Positions 7,370 to 16,524 of a stretch of DNA of 64,000 bases are shown piece after piece. The position numbers and the translations under genes were made by a program. A model generated the notes under the pieces. It had not been told where the DNA came from, ran no database searches, and was given only the letters and a program-made list of their open reading frames with translations. Every line of letters starts with the position of its first letter. Position 1 is the first letter of the stretch. Source of the DNA: Spirosoma oryzicola (GTDB lineage Bacteria; Bacteroidota; Bacteroidia; Cytophagales; Spirosomataceae); assembly GCF_021233055.1 (NCBI RefSeq), contig NZ_CP089538.1, positions 2,682,501 through 2,746,500 on the forward strand. The letters are read 5' to 3'.

Positions 7370-9601
7370 ATGAGCAATGCAATTGGAAAGCCCCTCAGCC
7401 GTGTTGATGGTCGGGCAAAAGTAACAGGAAGTGCCAAATATGCTGCCGAATATAATGTGCCGGAGTTGACCTACGGTTATGTTATCTCGAGTGCTATAGC
7501 CAAAGGTAAAATCACCAGTATTGACGATAGCGAAGCACTAAAGCTGGACGGTGTTTTAAAGGTGTTTACGCACGAGAACCGACCACATACCGCCTGGTTC
7601 GATATCAGTTACAAAGATCAGGACGCGCCACCGGGCTCACCGTTTCGCCCTCTGGAAGATGCGACCATCAAGTACAGCGGTCAGCCGATAGCGCTGGTCG
7701 TGGCTGAGACGTTTGAATTAGCGCGCTATGCGGCTGGCCTGATCCAGGTTCAATACGAAACAGAAGAACACAACACCGATCTAGAGGCTCATTTGTCCAA
7801 AGCACACAAGCCATCTGTTGGTGTTGCGTCCTTGTTGAAACCACCACCGCCAAAACCACGGGGCGACTTTGATGGTGCTTACAGCAGTTCCGACGCAAAA
7901 GTTGCCGAGAGCTACGTCCACGCCGTTGAGCACCACAACCCGATGGAGCTGTTTGGCTCGACGGTTGTCTACGAAAAAGACGGAAAGCTGACCATCTATG
8001 ACAAAACCCAGGGAGCGACGAACAGCAAGATGTACGTAACCCAGGTATTTGGTCTTTCTTCGGATGATGTACGAGTCATTTCTCCGTTCATGGGCGGGGG
8101 CTTTGGGTCGGGGTTGCGGCCCCAGTATCAGTTGTTTTTTGCGGTTATGGCCGCGCGTGACTTGCAGCGTTCAGTACGCGTTTCGTTGACGCGCCAGCAA
8201 ATGTTTACGTTTGGTCACCGTCCGGCAACGGTTCAGAACATCGCGCTTGGTGGTTCGAAAGATGGTAAGCTCAATGCGTTATACCATCAGGCCTTCGGCG
8301 AAACATCGCAGTTTGAAGACTATACGGAAGTGGTCGTTAACTGGGGTGGTATGTTGTACCCGGTCGAGAATGTCACGCTTGACTACAAACTGGTTTCGCT
8401 TGATTTCAATAGCCCCCTCGATATGCGGGCACCCGGTGGTGTGACAGGCATGGCAGCCCTTGAAGTAGCTATCGATGAATTAGCCTATAAGATCGGGATC
8501 GATCCGCTGGAGTTTCGGTTAAAAAACTATACCGAAAAAGACATGAACGAGGATCGGCCTTATTCCAGTAAGGAACTACGGGCCTGCTTTCTGCAAGGTG
8601 CCGAACGGTTTGGCTGGTCCGACCGCAATCCACAACCCCGCTCCATGCGCAAGGGACATAACCTGATCGGGTGGGGAATGGCTACGGGGATTTGGGATTC
8701 TAACCAGATGCCCGCTCGTGCGGAAGCAGTACTAACGGTCAACGGCAGACTACGCGTCAGCAGTGCTTCGGCGGATATCGGTACCGGAACGTACACGATC
8801 ATGACGCAAATTGCAGCCGAAACGTTAGGGATGCCCGTGGAGGATGTGTTTTTCAAACTGGGTGATTCCGAGATGCCGTTTGCTCCGATTTCGGGAGGGT
8901 CCTGGACCGCTGCCACTGTAGGCTCTGCCGTGAAGAACGTCTGCGAAGAACTAGGCAAGAAGCTGTTTAAGCTAGCGAAAAAAATGCCCAATTCGCCGTT
9001 TGCCGATGTGAAGCACGAGCAAATCGAATTTGCGGACAAACACCTTCGGTTGAAAAGCGACCCGTCGGTAGCGGTTTCGTTGCAGGCTATTGTCGATCAG
9101 AACAATGGTCGGGCCGTCTCAGAAACGGCCACATCACTGCCTAATTTGCTAGAACAACGTAAATACACCCGTAGCACTCACTCGGCGGTGTTCGTTGAGG
9201 TGCAGGTGGACGAAGACCTCGGAGCCGTGAAAGTTACCAGAGCCGTAACCGCTGTGGCTGGGGGACGTATCCTGAATCCGAAAACGGCGCGTAGTCAGAT
9301 TATCGGTGGTATGGTGTGGGGTATCAGTAAGGCTTTGGAAGAAGAAAGCGCTGTTGATCATCGGTTTGGGCGCTTTATGAATCATAACCTCGCCGAATAC
9401 CACGTAGCGGTCAACGCCGATATTCACGACCTGGACGTAATTTTCGTCGATGAAGTGGATACGATTGTTAACCCATTAGGCGTCAAAGGGTTGGGGGAGA
9501 TCGGTATTGTTGGTATGCCAGCCGCCGTTGCCAATGCCATCTACCACGCTACCGGCAAGCGCGTGCGGGATTTGCCAATCCAGATTGACAAACTCTTGTA
9601 G
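7370..9601 (+). CDS. molybdopterin-binding catalytic subunit, PaoC/YagR-like
   Basis: A 743-residue catalytic subunit that carries molybdenum cofactor and hydroxylates the substrate. It has the small N-terminal domain (GKPLSRVDGRAKVTGSAKYA), the cofactor loop GGGFGSGLRPQYQ, and near the C-terminus GVKGLGEIGIVG, where Glu710 is the expected catalytic base. The frame is open from 7202, inside the FAD-subunit gene, but the first 56 codons are out-of-frame sequence; the ATG at 7370 matches family starts. No XdhC-like maturation factor or cofactor biosynthesis gene is in the window. Aldehyde oxidation is the best guess from the family branch. Confidence 0.93.
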   Translation: MSNAIGKPLSRVDGRAKVTGSAKYAAEYNVPELTYGYVISSAIAKGKITSIDDSEALKLDGVLKVFTHENRPHTAWFDISYKDQDAPPGSPFRPLEDATIKYSGQPIALVVAETFELARYAAGLIQVQYETEEHNTDLEAHLSKAHKPSVGVASLLKPPPPKPRGDFDGAYSSSDAKVAESYVHAVEHHNPMELFGSTVVYEKDGKLTIYDKTQGATNSKMYVTQVFGLSSDDVRVISPFMGGGFGSGLRPQYQLFFAVMAARDLQRSVRVSLTRQQMFTFGHRPATVQNIALGGSKDGKLNALYHQAFGETSQFEDYTEVVVNWGGMLYPVENVTLDYKLVSLDFNSPLDMRAPGGVTGMAALEVAIDELAYKIGIDPLEFRLKNYTEKDMNEDRPYSSKELRACFLQGAERFGWSDRNPQPRSMRKGHNLIGWGMATGIWDSNQMPARAEAVLTVNGRLRVSSASADIGTGTYTIMTQIAAETLGMPVEDVFFKLGDSEMPFAPISGGSWTAATVGSAVKNVCEELGKKLFKLAKKMPNSPFADVKHEQIEFADKHLRLKSDPSVAVSLQAIVDQNNGRAVSETATSLPNLLEQRKYTRSTHSAVFVEVQVDEDLGAVKVTRAVTAVAGGRILNPKTARSQIIGGMVWGISKALEEESAVDHRFGRFMNHNLAEYHVAVNADIHDLDVIFVDEVDTIVNPLGVKGLGEIGIVGMPAAVANAIYHATGKRVRDLPIQIDKLL

Positions 9602-9623
9602 CGGAGTTGGCAATAGCTAGCCT

Positions 9624-9698
9624 AAAAGCGGACTCCTATCTGTGTTTTCCGGTAGTCGTATCAGGTTTACGAGGAAGCGCAGACAGGAGTTCGCTTTT
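9624..9698 (+). terminator. hairpin terminator after the oxidoreductase operon
   Basis: Arms of 19 nt (9624-9642, AAAAGCGGACTCCTATCTG, and 9680-9698) pair throughout if two G-U pairs are allowed in RNA, and the right arm ends in CTTTT. It begins 23 bp after the catalytic-subunit stop. The loop is long (37 nt). Confidence 0.5.
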
Positions 9699-9865
9699 GT
9701 ATTGATGAAACCCCATAAAGTTACGTCATCAGCGACTTCTTAGGCTTACCCACAGCCTTACTTGTTCAAACTGCTTAGGTAGCCATCGGTTTACCAATAT
9801 GGTAAATCATCGTCTAAGAGCGTTTCATCAGATGTTCGTGGAACGCTTCGTAAAGCTAAAATTGT

Positions 9866-10225
9866 ATGGAAAAACCAATCACCCGCAAGCAACACGGCTT
9901 CACGGATTATAGCTACATACCACTGGTAGCAGCTGCCCCCGTGCTGGCTAGCTTCGAGAACGAACCAACGGCCGTTACATTAACTCGGGTTTTAAGCGGC
10001 AGTATTCTCGCGTCGAGCTTGTTCACACGTGCTGAATGGGGTCTTGTCAAAGCATTACCCTTTAAGGCGCATCTGGCTGCTGATACGGCTGTTGGCGTAC
10101 TGGCGGCATCGGCTCCCTGGCTATTTGGCTTTGCAAACAATACGCGCGCGCGAAACACATTCCTAGCGATAGGCGCTTTTGGGATAATGGCCGGGTTACT
10201 GTCAAAACCTGAAGAAATGCCTTAG
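9866..10225 (+). CDS. small integral membrane protein, SPW-repeat-like
   Basis: A 119-residue protein with three to four hydrophobic stretches: about 18-30 (YIPLVAAAPVLAS), 38-52, 68-85 ending SAPWLFGF, and 97-112. The APVLASF and SAPWLFGF segments recall the repeated Ser-Pro-Trp motif of SPW-type membrane proteins. It begins MEKPITRKQHGFTDYSYIP. It stands alone between two hairpins. Function is unknown. Confidence 0.6.
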   Translation: MEKPITRKQHGFTDYSYIPLVAAAPVLASFENEPTAVTLTRVLSGSILASSLFTRAEWGLVKALPFKAHLAADTAVGVLAASAPWLFGFANNTRARNTFLAIGAFGIMAGLLSKPEEMP

Positions 10226-10370
10226 GTAGTCAAGAATAGAGCTGACTACACAAGAGCCAATTTATCATTAATCAATCGATGCGCTAATGCATGATCGTGC
10301 CGATGAAAAATAGATAGCGTGGATGTAAGGTCTGCTCAATCTTCTTTATCTGGCAAGACAGGCGGCTATT

Positions 10371-10418
10371 AAAACAAACTAGGTACCCGCTTCGCGAAGC
10401 GGGTACCTAGTTTGTTTT
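10371..10418. terminator. perfect 48-bp palindrome, bidirectional terminator
   Basis: Two 24-nt arms with no spacer (left arm AAAACAAACTAGGTACCCGC plus TTCG) meet at 10394/10395. Each strand ends in a T-rich tract (GTTTGTTTTT). It lies between convergent genes (9866 plus, 10457 minus), where a bidirectional terminator is expected. Confidence 0.75.
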
Positions 10419-10456
10419 TGATCGATTATCAACCAGATCGGTAGATTATTTCCTTA

Positions 10457-10834
10457 TTATATAGGTTTGTGAACAGGTTTGGGGGATACGAACAGAGCTA
10501 GCCAGGTTCGGCGCGCCAATCGGAAGAAATAGGGTGTGAGCAAAATGATGGAAGGAATCAGTCCCATCAAATAGTAATCAAGATCAACGTTAAGCCAGCT
10601 CACCGCTACAAAGAAGGTCAGTAGGATCCAGAGGGTGAAAAGCGCATAACTAACGAACATGGACGCCCAATAAAATCCGGGTTCAGGCATAAAGTTCTCG
10701 CCACAGTGGGGGCAACGCTCGTGCATCTGGTCGAAATGACGGCTAAAGGCGCTTTTTGTGACAAAGAAGTCACCCTCCTGGCAGCGAGGACATTTATTGA
10801 ATAAGATGCTGTATATACGACTATGAGTTGACAT
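10457..10834 (-). CDS. DUF983 family membrane protein with zinc-ribbon
   Basis: A 125-residue protein. The N-terminal half has two CxxC pairs (CPRCQEGDFF and CPHCGENFMPEPGFYW) that should bind zinc, followed by two membrane segments (MFVSYALFTLWILLTFF and LMGLIPSIILLTPYFF). This is the DUF983 pattern found throughout Bacteroidota and Alphaproteobacteria; the biochemical role is not known. The start ATG follows a candidate promoter at 10890-10897. The AraC gene lies upstream on the same strand but probably has its own transcript. Confidence 0.85.
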   Translation of the reverse strand: MSTHSRIYSILFNKCPRCQEGDFFVTKSAFSRHFDQMHERCPHCGENFMPEPGFYWASMFVSYALFTLWILLTFFVAVSWLNVDLDYYLMGLIPSIILLTPYFFRLARRTWLALFVSPKPVHKPI

Positions 10835-10889
10835 GACATGGAACGTTTAGGGTTCGATAAACCTGTTTTTTAAACGGGTTTCTATGTCA

Positions 10890-10897
10890 CAAAGGTA
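10890..10897 (-). promoter_or_regulatory. candidate -7 element for the DUF983 gene
   Basis: On the minus strand the sequence reads TACCTTTG, an exact TAnnTTTG match, about 55 bp upstream of the DUF983 ATG. A TTTG upstream lies 26 nt away, longer than the usual 19 or so, so only the -7 half is convincing. Confidence 0.4.
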
Positions 10898-10948
10898 GGT
10901 ACAGGCCCGGTTTACTAAAAAGACAAACCAAGCCAAGTATGGTACAAA

Positions 10949-11818
10949 TCAACGATGGATCGATGCGTTTTGGCGAAACTCGGCGGGCGTTTGCCGCGTG
11001 TGTTTTTTGAAAAACCGGACGAAGTAGGAAGGGTCTTCAAAGCCTAATCGGAAAGCAATCTCCTTGACCGATTGATTGGTATGCGTTAACAAGCGTTGAG
11101 CTTCAACGATCAGGCGTTCGTACAACAACTGGCTGGCCGTCTTACCAAGTACACTTTTGCAGATGTGATTCAGGTAATTAGGCGACAAATTCATCTGGGC
11201 TGCGTACTCGTTGACTTCACGAACCGTCAGAAATTGATGTTCCAGCAAATCTTCGTATTGACGGATGTGGTCATAAAACAATGTATCGGCTCCCGGCCAC
11301 TGCTGGTTGTAAATTCGATTAGCCGTTTCTAGCATCAGATGCAGATAGGACAAAAACACATCGGACCGGTTTGCCTGATGCTGGTCATACTCGTCCCAGG
11401 CATGCGTAAACAAATCACCCACCAGCTTTCGTTGGTCCGTTACGTTCAGGAGCGGCTGATGTTGGTGGGAGTGGTAAAAAGGGTACTCGTGCAGTCGGTT
11501 GCCAAAGCGGCTACGCAGGAAATTAGCTTCAAAAAACAGGTCATAGCCTTGAATATCGGCTGATAACTGCCAACTGTGCACTTGCCCCGGCGTGAGAAAA
11601 TAAAGCTGGAAAGGTTTGACTTCGTGGGTCTTGAAGTCGATGGTATGAGTTCCGCTTCCGTGCGTGATCCACATCATCAGGTAAAACGTGTGCGAATGCG
11701 AATCGCCAATCCGTTTGAATTCCTGGACCAGCTTCTCCAGCCGGGTCATGTAAAACGGTGCGTTAGGTTCGTGGCGGGGAAATGACGCTAGTTTATAGAC
11801 CGGGACAGATTTTGCCAT
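10949..11818 (-). CDS. AraC-family transcriptional regulator
   Basis: A 289-residue regulator with an N-terminal cupin-like sensing half (SHTFYLMMWITHGSGTHTID, then PFQLYFLTPGQVHSWQL) and a C-terminal pair of helix-turn-helix motifs (NEYAAQMNLSPNYLNHICK and VKEIAFRLGFEDPSYFVRFF, ending HTRQTPAEFR). Such proteins usually bind a small ligand, often a sugar or a metabolite, and activate a nearby promoter. No obvious target operon adjoins it: upstream is a gene-free stretch and downstream the DUF983 gene. Ligand unknown. Confidence 0.92.
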   Translation of the reverse strand: MAKSVPVYKLASFPRHEPNAPFYMTRLEKLVQEFKRIGDSHSHTFYLMMWITHGSGTHTIDFKTHEVKPFQLYFLTPGQVHSWQLSADIQGYDLFFEANFLRSRFGNRLHEYPFYHSHQHQPLLNVTDQRKLVGDLFTHAWDEYDQHQANRSDVFLSYLHLMLETANRIYNQQWPGADTLFYDHIRQYEDLLEHQFLTVREVNEYAAQMNLSPNYLNHICKSVLGKTASQLLYERLIVEAQRLLTHTNQSVKEIAFRLGFEDPSYFVRFFKKHTRQTPAEFRQNASIHR

Positions 11819-12253
11819 ACAGATTACGCGAATTAAACGGGGCTATTTAGTCATGCATGGTAAGCTTGTCTCGTTTGAAACGTCTTGAGTGCATTGCCGC
11901 TCTTACCAAGTTGGCTTGACAAGATAAGGCATTACCTTGTTCAGAAGCATAGCGACGATTTTCCCAGTCCTATAACGCTGTACAATCCGTGCTTGGATGG
12001 CTGTTAGTCCGGCCAGTCGATACAGCGTAAAGACTCGTTCTAGAGGCTAAGGTTCATAAAAACAACCGCTCCTTACAAAGTCGTTTATCAACAATAAACG
12101 ACTTTGTAAGGAGCGGCCAACTACTGGTTTCGTAACGACGTGTATAGGACTTATCCGCGAAATTGTTGAAAAGAACTAGCGAAGTGCGAGCAAGGCTACT
12201 AAGCGGTTATCTTTACCGAGAGCGCACTAGAAGAACGTTGACTGATTGCTTTA
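11819..12253. other. intergenic stretch with a long hairpin
   Basis: No open frame of meaningful length on either strand. It holds the hairpin at 12066-12116 and presumably the AraC promoter near 11830-11900. The rest shows no recognisable element. Confidence 0.4.
12066..12116 (-). terminator. 22-bp stem hairpin, likely terminator of the 60-aa gene
   Basis: Perfect 22-nt arms (12066-12087 and 12095-12116, CCGCTCCTTACAAAGTCGTT plus TA) around a 7-nt loop. On the minus strand the stem is followed by TTGTTTTTATG, the U-rich tail expected of a terminator for the minus-strand gene at 12254-12436. The plus side lacks a T tract. Confidence 0.6.
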
Positions 12254-12436
12254 TCAAGAAGCGGAACAAGGGTTATTTAGCGCCTTAATGATCTTTCCTG
12301 TCAAATGGCCGGAGTCATCATACTCCGCCTGATACACAAACTTCTTAGAGCAAAATAACTTTCCACCTATTGATTTGACCTGGACAGGTTGTCCGTCTAC
12401 GACAATACGAATAGGATATTTTCTTGGGGCTGGCAT
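12254..12436 (-). CDS. hypothetical small basic protein (60 aa)
   Basis: A 60-residue frame (MPAPRKYPIRIVVDGQPVQV...). It looks like a compact beta-rich domain: alternating hydrophobic residues in IRIVVDGQPVQVKSIGGKLF then FVYQAEYDDSGHLTGKII. No motif of known function is visible. It is followed by a strong hairpin terminator at the right spacing and orientation, which supports it being transcribed. Confidence 0.5.
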   Translation of the reverse strand: MPAPRKYPIRIVVDGQPVQVKSIGGKLFCSKKFVYQAEYDDSGHLTGKIIKALNNPCSAS

Positions 12437-12692
12437 GCAGTAAAGTCTTTATGTCAATAGTACACAAAGACTCCAACGGATATGCTTTCTAAATCGTGCG
12501 TGGATCACCGCATAAACGTTGAGTAATCCTAGCTTTTCCTGCTATCTATCAATTACGACCGGTGTTGATAGCGCAGAAAGATTCTTCAACGACGGTTTGA
12601 GCGTTGTGATTAAACGGCTACTGGTAGGAAAATTTTAGAGCCGCACAGGCGTGATTGAAACGCCCTGACCGAAAGATAAGGGTAAATAAACG

Positions 12693-12893
12693 TCATTCCC
12701 GCACTGGTAAGCCGTATAGCATTAGACCAGCTACGAGAGCTACGGCTAGTCCACCGTACGAGCAGGCTATTAGCGCGTGGTGAATACGGTCGCGTCGGGT
12801 CGTCTGGTTGCCGAACGCGTGCTGGATGTTGACCAGACTCATACCCAGTTGACTGATGGCTGCTAAACCAATGAAGTAGAACCGTATATCCAT
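12693..12893 (-). CDS. small two-pass membrane protein (paralogue of 19024)
   Basis: A 66-residue protein with two membrane segments (FYFIGLAAISQLGMSLVNIQ and YGGLAVALVAGLMLYGL) separated by a charged loop TTRRDRIHHAL. It aligns along its whole length with the 65-residue protein at 19024-19221: shared Y-[FL]-I-G, I-[SC]-QL, R-[DE]-RI, G-x-[AI]-AV-x-L and GL-x-x-[YF]-G. The frame extends to 12923 upstream, but the paralogue supports the ATG at 12893 (MDIRFYFIG). Function unknown. Confidence 0.55.
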   Translation of the reverse strand: MDIRFYFIGLAAISQLGMSLVNIQHAFGNQTTRRDRIHHALIACSYGGLAVALVAGLMLYGLPVRE

Positions 12894-12923
12894 GAATGGC
12901 GTGTATAAACGACTAGCCAACAA

Positions 12924-13387
12924 ATCATCCTGTTCGGCTCTGCAATATCATCGTATAAAGCGATCCGTACGTTTGTACTTAATGCCTTTTTCCTTATTTG
13001 TGATCCACTATTTTTTATACGGCTACGGTGTTTGATAAATAGCTATGCTGTCGATTTAAACATAGCATCATAACGTTTCGGCGTTAGCAATGTTGACGGC
13101 TTACTCAGGATAGATGGTCGATCTCAGGCAGAGGATCTGGGCTTGACTTAGATCAGGAGTAATTCAGCGGCTAATTTCGTTCAAAATGAAATTTCGAATC
13201 ACGGATGACGTACTTTTGAGACAGATTAGACAGTGGCGGTCCTCGTAAAAAGTAAGGCAAATAACGTGTTCAAGGCTGTTTGGATAGCCGTTCAACCGCC
13301 CGTTATACTAGGGTGTCGTTTGTTTCTCCCTATACACCGACTGCTCCAGGAGGCCGTACGGTTTTTAGAATTCGTTATAATCAATAT
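12924..13387. other. divergent intergenic region
   Basis: Lies between the minus-strand small membrane gene and the plus-strand glycosyltransferase. Apart from a candidate promoter at 13211-13218 I see no gene, repeat or hairpin of note. The glycosyltransferase frame is open back to 13280, but that extension looks non-coding. Confidence 0.35.
13211..13218 (+). promoter_or_regulatory. candidate -7 element for the glycosyltransferase gene
   Basis: TACTTTTG matches TAnnTTTG. Transcription would start near 13225 and give a leader of about 160 nt before the ATG at 13388. No good -33 TTTG at standard spacing. Confidence 0.3.
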
Positions 13388-14623
13388 ATGAAAAAAATTG
13401 CATTTATTGTTCAGCGTTATGGAGTCGAAGTTAATGGTGGTGCCGAATATTACTGCCGTATAATGGCCGAACGGCTGGCCAAAACGTATGAAGTCGATGT
13501 GTTGACCAGCTGCGCATTAGAATACGTCACCTGGGCCAACTGGTATCAGCCGGAAACCGTCATGATCAATGATGTTCGCGTTCACCGGTTTGCTACGGAG
13601 TACGAGCGGCAGGTGAAACAATCATCACGCATCGAGCACAAACTCAAAAAGTGGTCGCGACCCGAGGAGTGGGAGGGATTCGGTTGGCTAAAAATGTGGG
13701 CTCGTGCGCTCGTTGGGAAAACGGTTCGTCGCTATAGCCGGTTGTGGCCAAAATACCAGGGGCCGTACACGCCTGACCTGATTGACTATCTGAAGAAAAA
13801 CCATCAGCAGTACGATGCAATGATCTTCATTACCTACCTGTATTATCCTACGATTGCCGGGCTGAATGTAGCCCCCAAGAAATCAATTTTTATTCCGACC
13901 GCGCACGATGAACCGCCAATCTATTTGCCGCTCTTTCGTCCGCTATTTAAGAAGCCGCGCGCTATCCTGTTCCTGACCCCCGCCGAGAAAACGTTCGTCA
14001 ACCGGCAGTTTCAGAACGACGCGATCTACAACGATGTCGTTGGCGTCGGTATCGAACCGGCTACGGTTGTCTCGGACAAATCCGTAGCGGAACTGCTAGG
14101 GACAGCAGCCGACTACGTACTGTACATTGGCCGGATCGATGTGGCGAAAGGCTGTGATGCCTTGTTCGAGATGTTTATGCGGTACAAACAAGCAAATCCC
14201 TCGTCGCTAAAGCTGGTGCTGGTTGGTCAGTCGTTTATGCCCATACCCGAACATCCTGATTTCATCGCTGCCGGATTCGTGGACGAACCGACGAAAGCAT
14301 CCTTGTTAGCAGGGGCAAAAGCGTTGATTATGCCATCGCCTTACGAAAGCTTGTCGATGGTCACGCTGGAAAGCTTCGCGGTGGGCATTCCTGTCATTGC
14401 CAATGCCGATTGTGCCGTACTTCGTGATCACATTGAAGGCAGTCAGGCTGGCTATTCGTACCAGAATTACGATCAGTTCGAACAGGCTATTAACCAGGTC
14501 CTGACGCAGGACACAACCGCAATGGCTGATAACGCCCGTTCTTACGTCCAGCAATATTACACCTGGAGTGCCGTGCTTGCTAAGTTTGATAAAGCCGTAA
14601 ATTACGTAGCGAACGGGCGGTAG
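13388..14623 (+). CDS. glycosyltransferase, GT4 family
   Basis: A 411-residue GT-B fold glycosyltransferase that should transfer a sugar from a nucleotide-sugar to a growing surface glycan in the cytoplasm. The N-terminal half opens MKKIAFIVQRYGVEVNGGAE with the glycine-rich acceptor loop; the C-terminal half has YVLYIGRIDVAKGCDALFE and the E-x7-E motif in SPYESLSMVTLESFAVGIPV. I reject the 36-codon extension to 13280 because MKKIAFIVQ is the natural first strand. It is convergent with the ABC exporter, and probably belongs to the same polysaccharide group. Sugar specificity cannot be read. Confidence 0.9.
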   Translation: MKKIAFIVQRYGVEVNGGAEYYCRIMAERLAKTYEVDVLTSCALEYVTWANWYQPETVMINDVRVHRFATEYERQVKQSSRIEHKLKKWSRPEEWEGFGWLKMWARALVGKTVRRYSRLWPKYQGPYTPDLIDYLKKNHQQYDAMIFITYLYYPTIAGLNVAPKKSIFIPTAHDEPPIYLPLFRPLFKKPRAILFLTPAEKTFVNRQFQNDAIYNDVVGVGIEPATVVSDKSVAELLGTAADYVLYIGRIDVAKGCDALFEMFMRYKQANPSSLKLVLVGQSFMPIPEHPDFIAAGFVDEPTKASLLAGAKALIMPSPYESLSMVTLESFAVGIPVIANADCAVLRDHIEGSQAGYSYQNYDQFEQAINQVLTQDTTAMADNARSYVQQYYTWSAVLAKFDKAVNYVANGR

Positions 14624-14628
14624 TACCG

Positions 14629-16467
14629 TTATTGAAGTACTTCGTGCATGGTATTAAGCCGCCGGTAAATGCTGTCTTTGTTGCTGATGAGGTCGTAGTG
14701 ATTACCACGTTCGATAATCTCGCCCCCTTCCATAATCAGGATCTCATCAGCTTCTTTGATGGTGCTGAGCCGGTGAGCAATGACCAGGGTCGTGCGTCCT
14801 TCCATCAGGTTGTCCAGTGCCTCCTGAACGGATTTTTCAGATTCAATATCCAAGGCTGACGTTGCTTCGTCGAGAATAAGAATCGACGGCTTTTTGAATA
14901 CCGCACGGGCAATGCTCAGCCGTTGACGCTGACCGCCACTCAGTCGAATACCCCGGTCGCCGATATTGGTATTATAGCCATCTTCCGTATTCATGATGAA
15001 ATCATGGGCATTGGCTATTTTGGCCGCTTCGATAACGTCTTCCAGACGGGCATCCGGTTTTCCGAGAGCGATGTTGTTGAAGATTGTGTCGTTGAACAGA
15101 ATGATTTCCTGCGTGACAAAGCTCATCTGCGCCCGCAACGATTCCATCGTGTACTCGCGTACGTCGATGCCATCGATTTTGACGCTACCCTGCGTTGCTT
15201 CGTAAAACCGGGGGATCAGATCGGCAATGGTCGATTTTCCGACGCCTGACGGACCGACCAGTGCAATTTTCTTGCCTTTTGCAATGCGAAGATCAATGTT
15301 TTTCAGAACCGGTTTGTCGCCGTACTGGAAGCTAACGTTTTCAAAGATAATATCCCGACGAAAGGGTTCCATCGCCTGGGCATTGGGCTTATCCAGGATT
15401 TCGATTGGCTTGTCGAGAAGTTCAAGAATGCGTTCACCGGCGGCTTGTCCCTGCTGAATATTGGTCAGGGCAACAACGATGGCTTTGGCCGGACGGATGA
15501 CCTGCGAAAAGATAGCGATAAACGCAATAAACGAACTAGCCTGTAAATTGCTTTCGCTGTTCAGGACCAGACTTCCCCCGTAGACGAGAATACAGGCTAC
15601 CACAAATACGCCGGAAGCTTCAGAAAAGGCTGGAGCCAGTTCCCGGCGCTTAAACCCTTCTAAACTGGCTCTCCGGTAAAAATCGTTTTCGATACTGAAC
15701 CGTTTCAGTACAAAGGACGTCGCGTTAAACGACCGGATGATGCGCATACCGAGCAACGTCTCATCCATGAGCGTGAGCATCCGCCCCATCGACGACTGCA
15801 CGTCCTGCGCTTCTTTTTTAAGTTTCTTGGTTACAGCGGCTATACCAACGGCAGAAATCGGAATGATGATCAGCGTAAAAAACGTTAGCTGGGTCGAAAT
15901 GGTAAACAGCGCTATAAAGTAACCGATAAACATGTACGGCTCTTTAAAGATAACTTCGATGGAGCTGCTTGCTACGCCTTCAATCGCGTATACGTCGCCG
16001 TTGAGCCGGGACAGTAGATCGCCTTTATGCTCTTTGGTAAAGTAACCCAGATGCAGGTGGTTAATTTTTTCGAACAGTGCTTCCCGAAGGCGCTTCACCA
16101 GCAAGGTTCGGGTGCTGAGCAGGCATCGTTGCGCCAGAAACCGGAACAGATTGGTCATCACCACCGCCACTACAATCATACCCGCCAGAAAATAAAGGGC
16201 ATAAACCGGGTTGGTCGTCTTGAAATTGTAGATCAGGTGGTAAAACGCGTCTTTAAAGTAAGTAGGATCAAACCGAAACGCAGGCATCGACGCATATTTT
16301 GTGGCGTCGCCTGTGTTGATGGGGTCAAACAAAAAATTGAGCAGAGGTATGATCAACGCAAACTGAAAGACGTTGAAAAATACACTAATAATGGTGAAGA
16401 TAAAGAAGGGGACAATGAACTTTCCATAAGGCTTGGCATACACCATTAGCCGTTTATAAATCTTCAT
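14629..16467 (-). CDS. ABC exporter, MsbA-like (fused permease and ATPase)
   Basis: A 612-residue half-transporter that should dimerise in the inner membrane and flip or export a lipid or lipid-linked glycan. About six membrane segments fill residues 15-330, among them FIVPFFIFTIISVFFNVFQF. The ATPase has Walker A GPSGVGKST near residue 405, signature LSGGQRQR, Walker B ILILDEATSALD and the switch histidine in VIAHRLSTI. It starts 57 bp downstream of the glycosyltransferase at 16525-17580 on the same strand, so the two are probably co-transcribed. MsbA itself is possible, but so is an O-antigen or drug exporter. Confidence 0.92.
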   Translation of the reverse strand: MKIYKRLMVYAKPYGKFIVPFFIFTIISVFFNVFQFALIIPLLNFLFDPINTGDATKYASMPAFRFDPTYFKDAFYHLIYNFKTTNPVYALYFLAGMIVVAVVMTNLFRFLAQRCLLSTRTLLVKRLREALFEKINHLHLGYFTKEHKGDLLSRLNGDVYAIEGVASSSIEVIFKEPYMFIGYFIALFTISTQLTFFTLIIIPISAVGIAAVTKKLKKEAQDVQSSMGRMLTLMDETLLGMRIIRSFNATSFVLKRFSIENDFYRRASLEGFKRRELAPAFSEASGVFVVACILVYGGSLVLNSESNLQASSFIAFIAIFSQVIRPAKAIVVALTNIQQGQAAGERILELLDKPIEILDKPNAQAMEPFRRDIIFENVSFQYGDKPVLKNIDLRIAKGKKIALVGPSGVGKSTIADLIPRFYEATQGSVKIDGIDVREYTMESLRAQMSFVTQEIILFNDTIFNNIALGKPDARLEDVIEAAKIANAHDFIMNTEDGYNTNIGDRGIRLSGGQRQRLSIARAVFKKPSILILDEATSALDIESEKSVQEALDNLMEGRTTLVIAHRLSTIKEADEILIMEGGEIIERGNHYDLISNKDSIYRRLNTMHEVLQ

Positions 16468-16524
16468 TCGTTGACGTTAATGTGACATAACTGCTAAGAT
16501 AGCAAGATTGACGCTAATTTCAGC

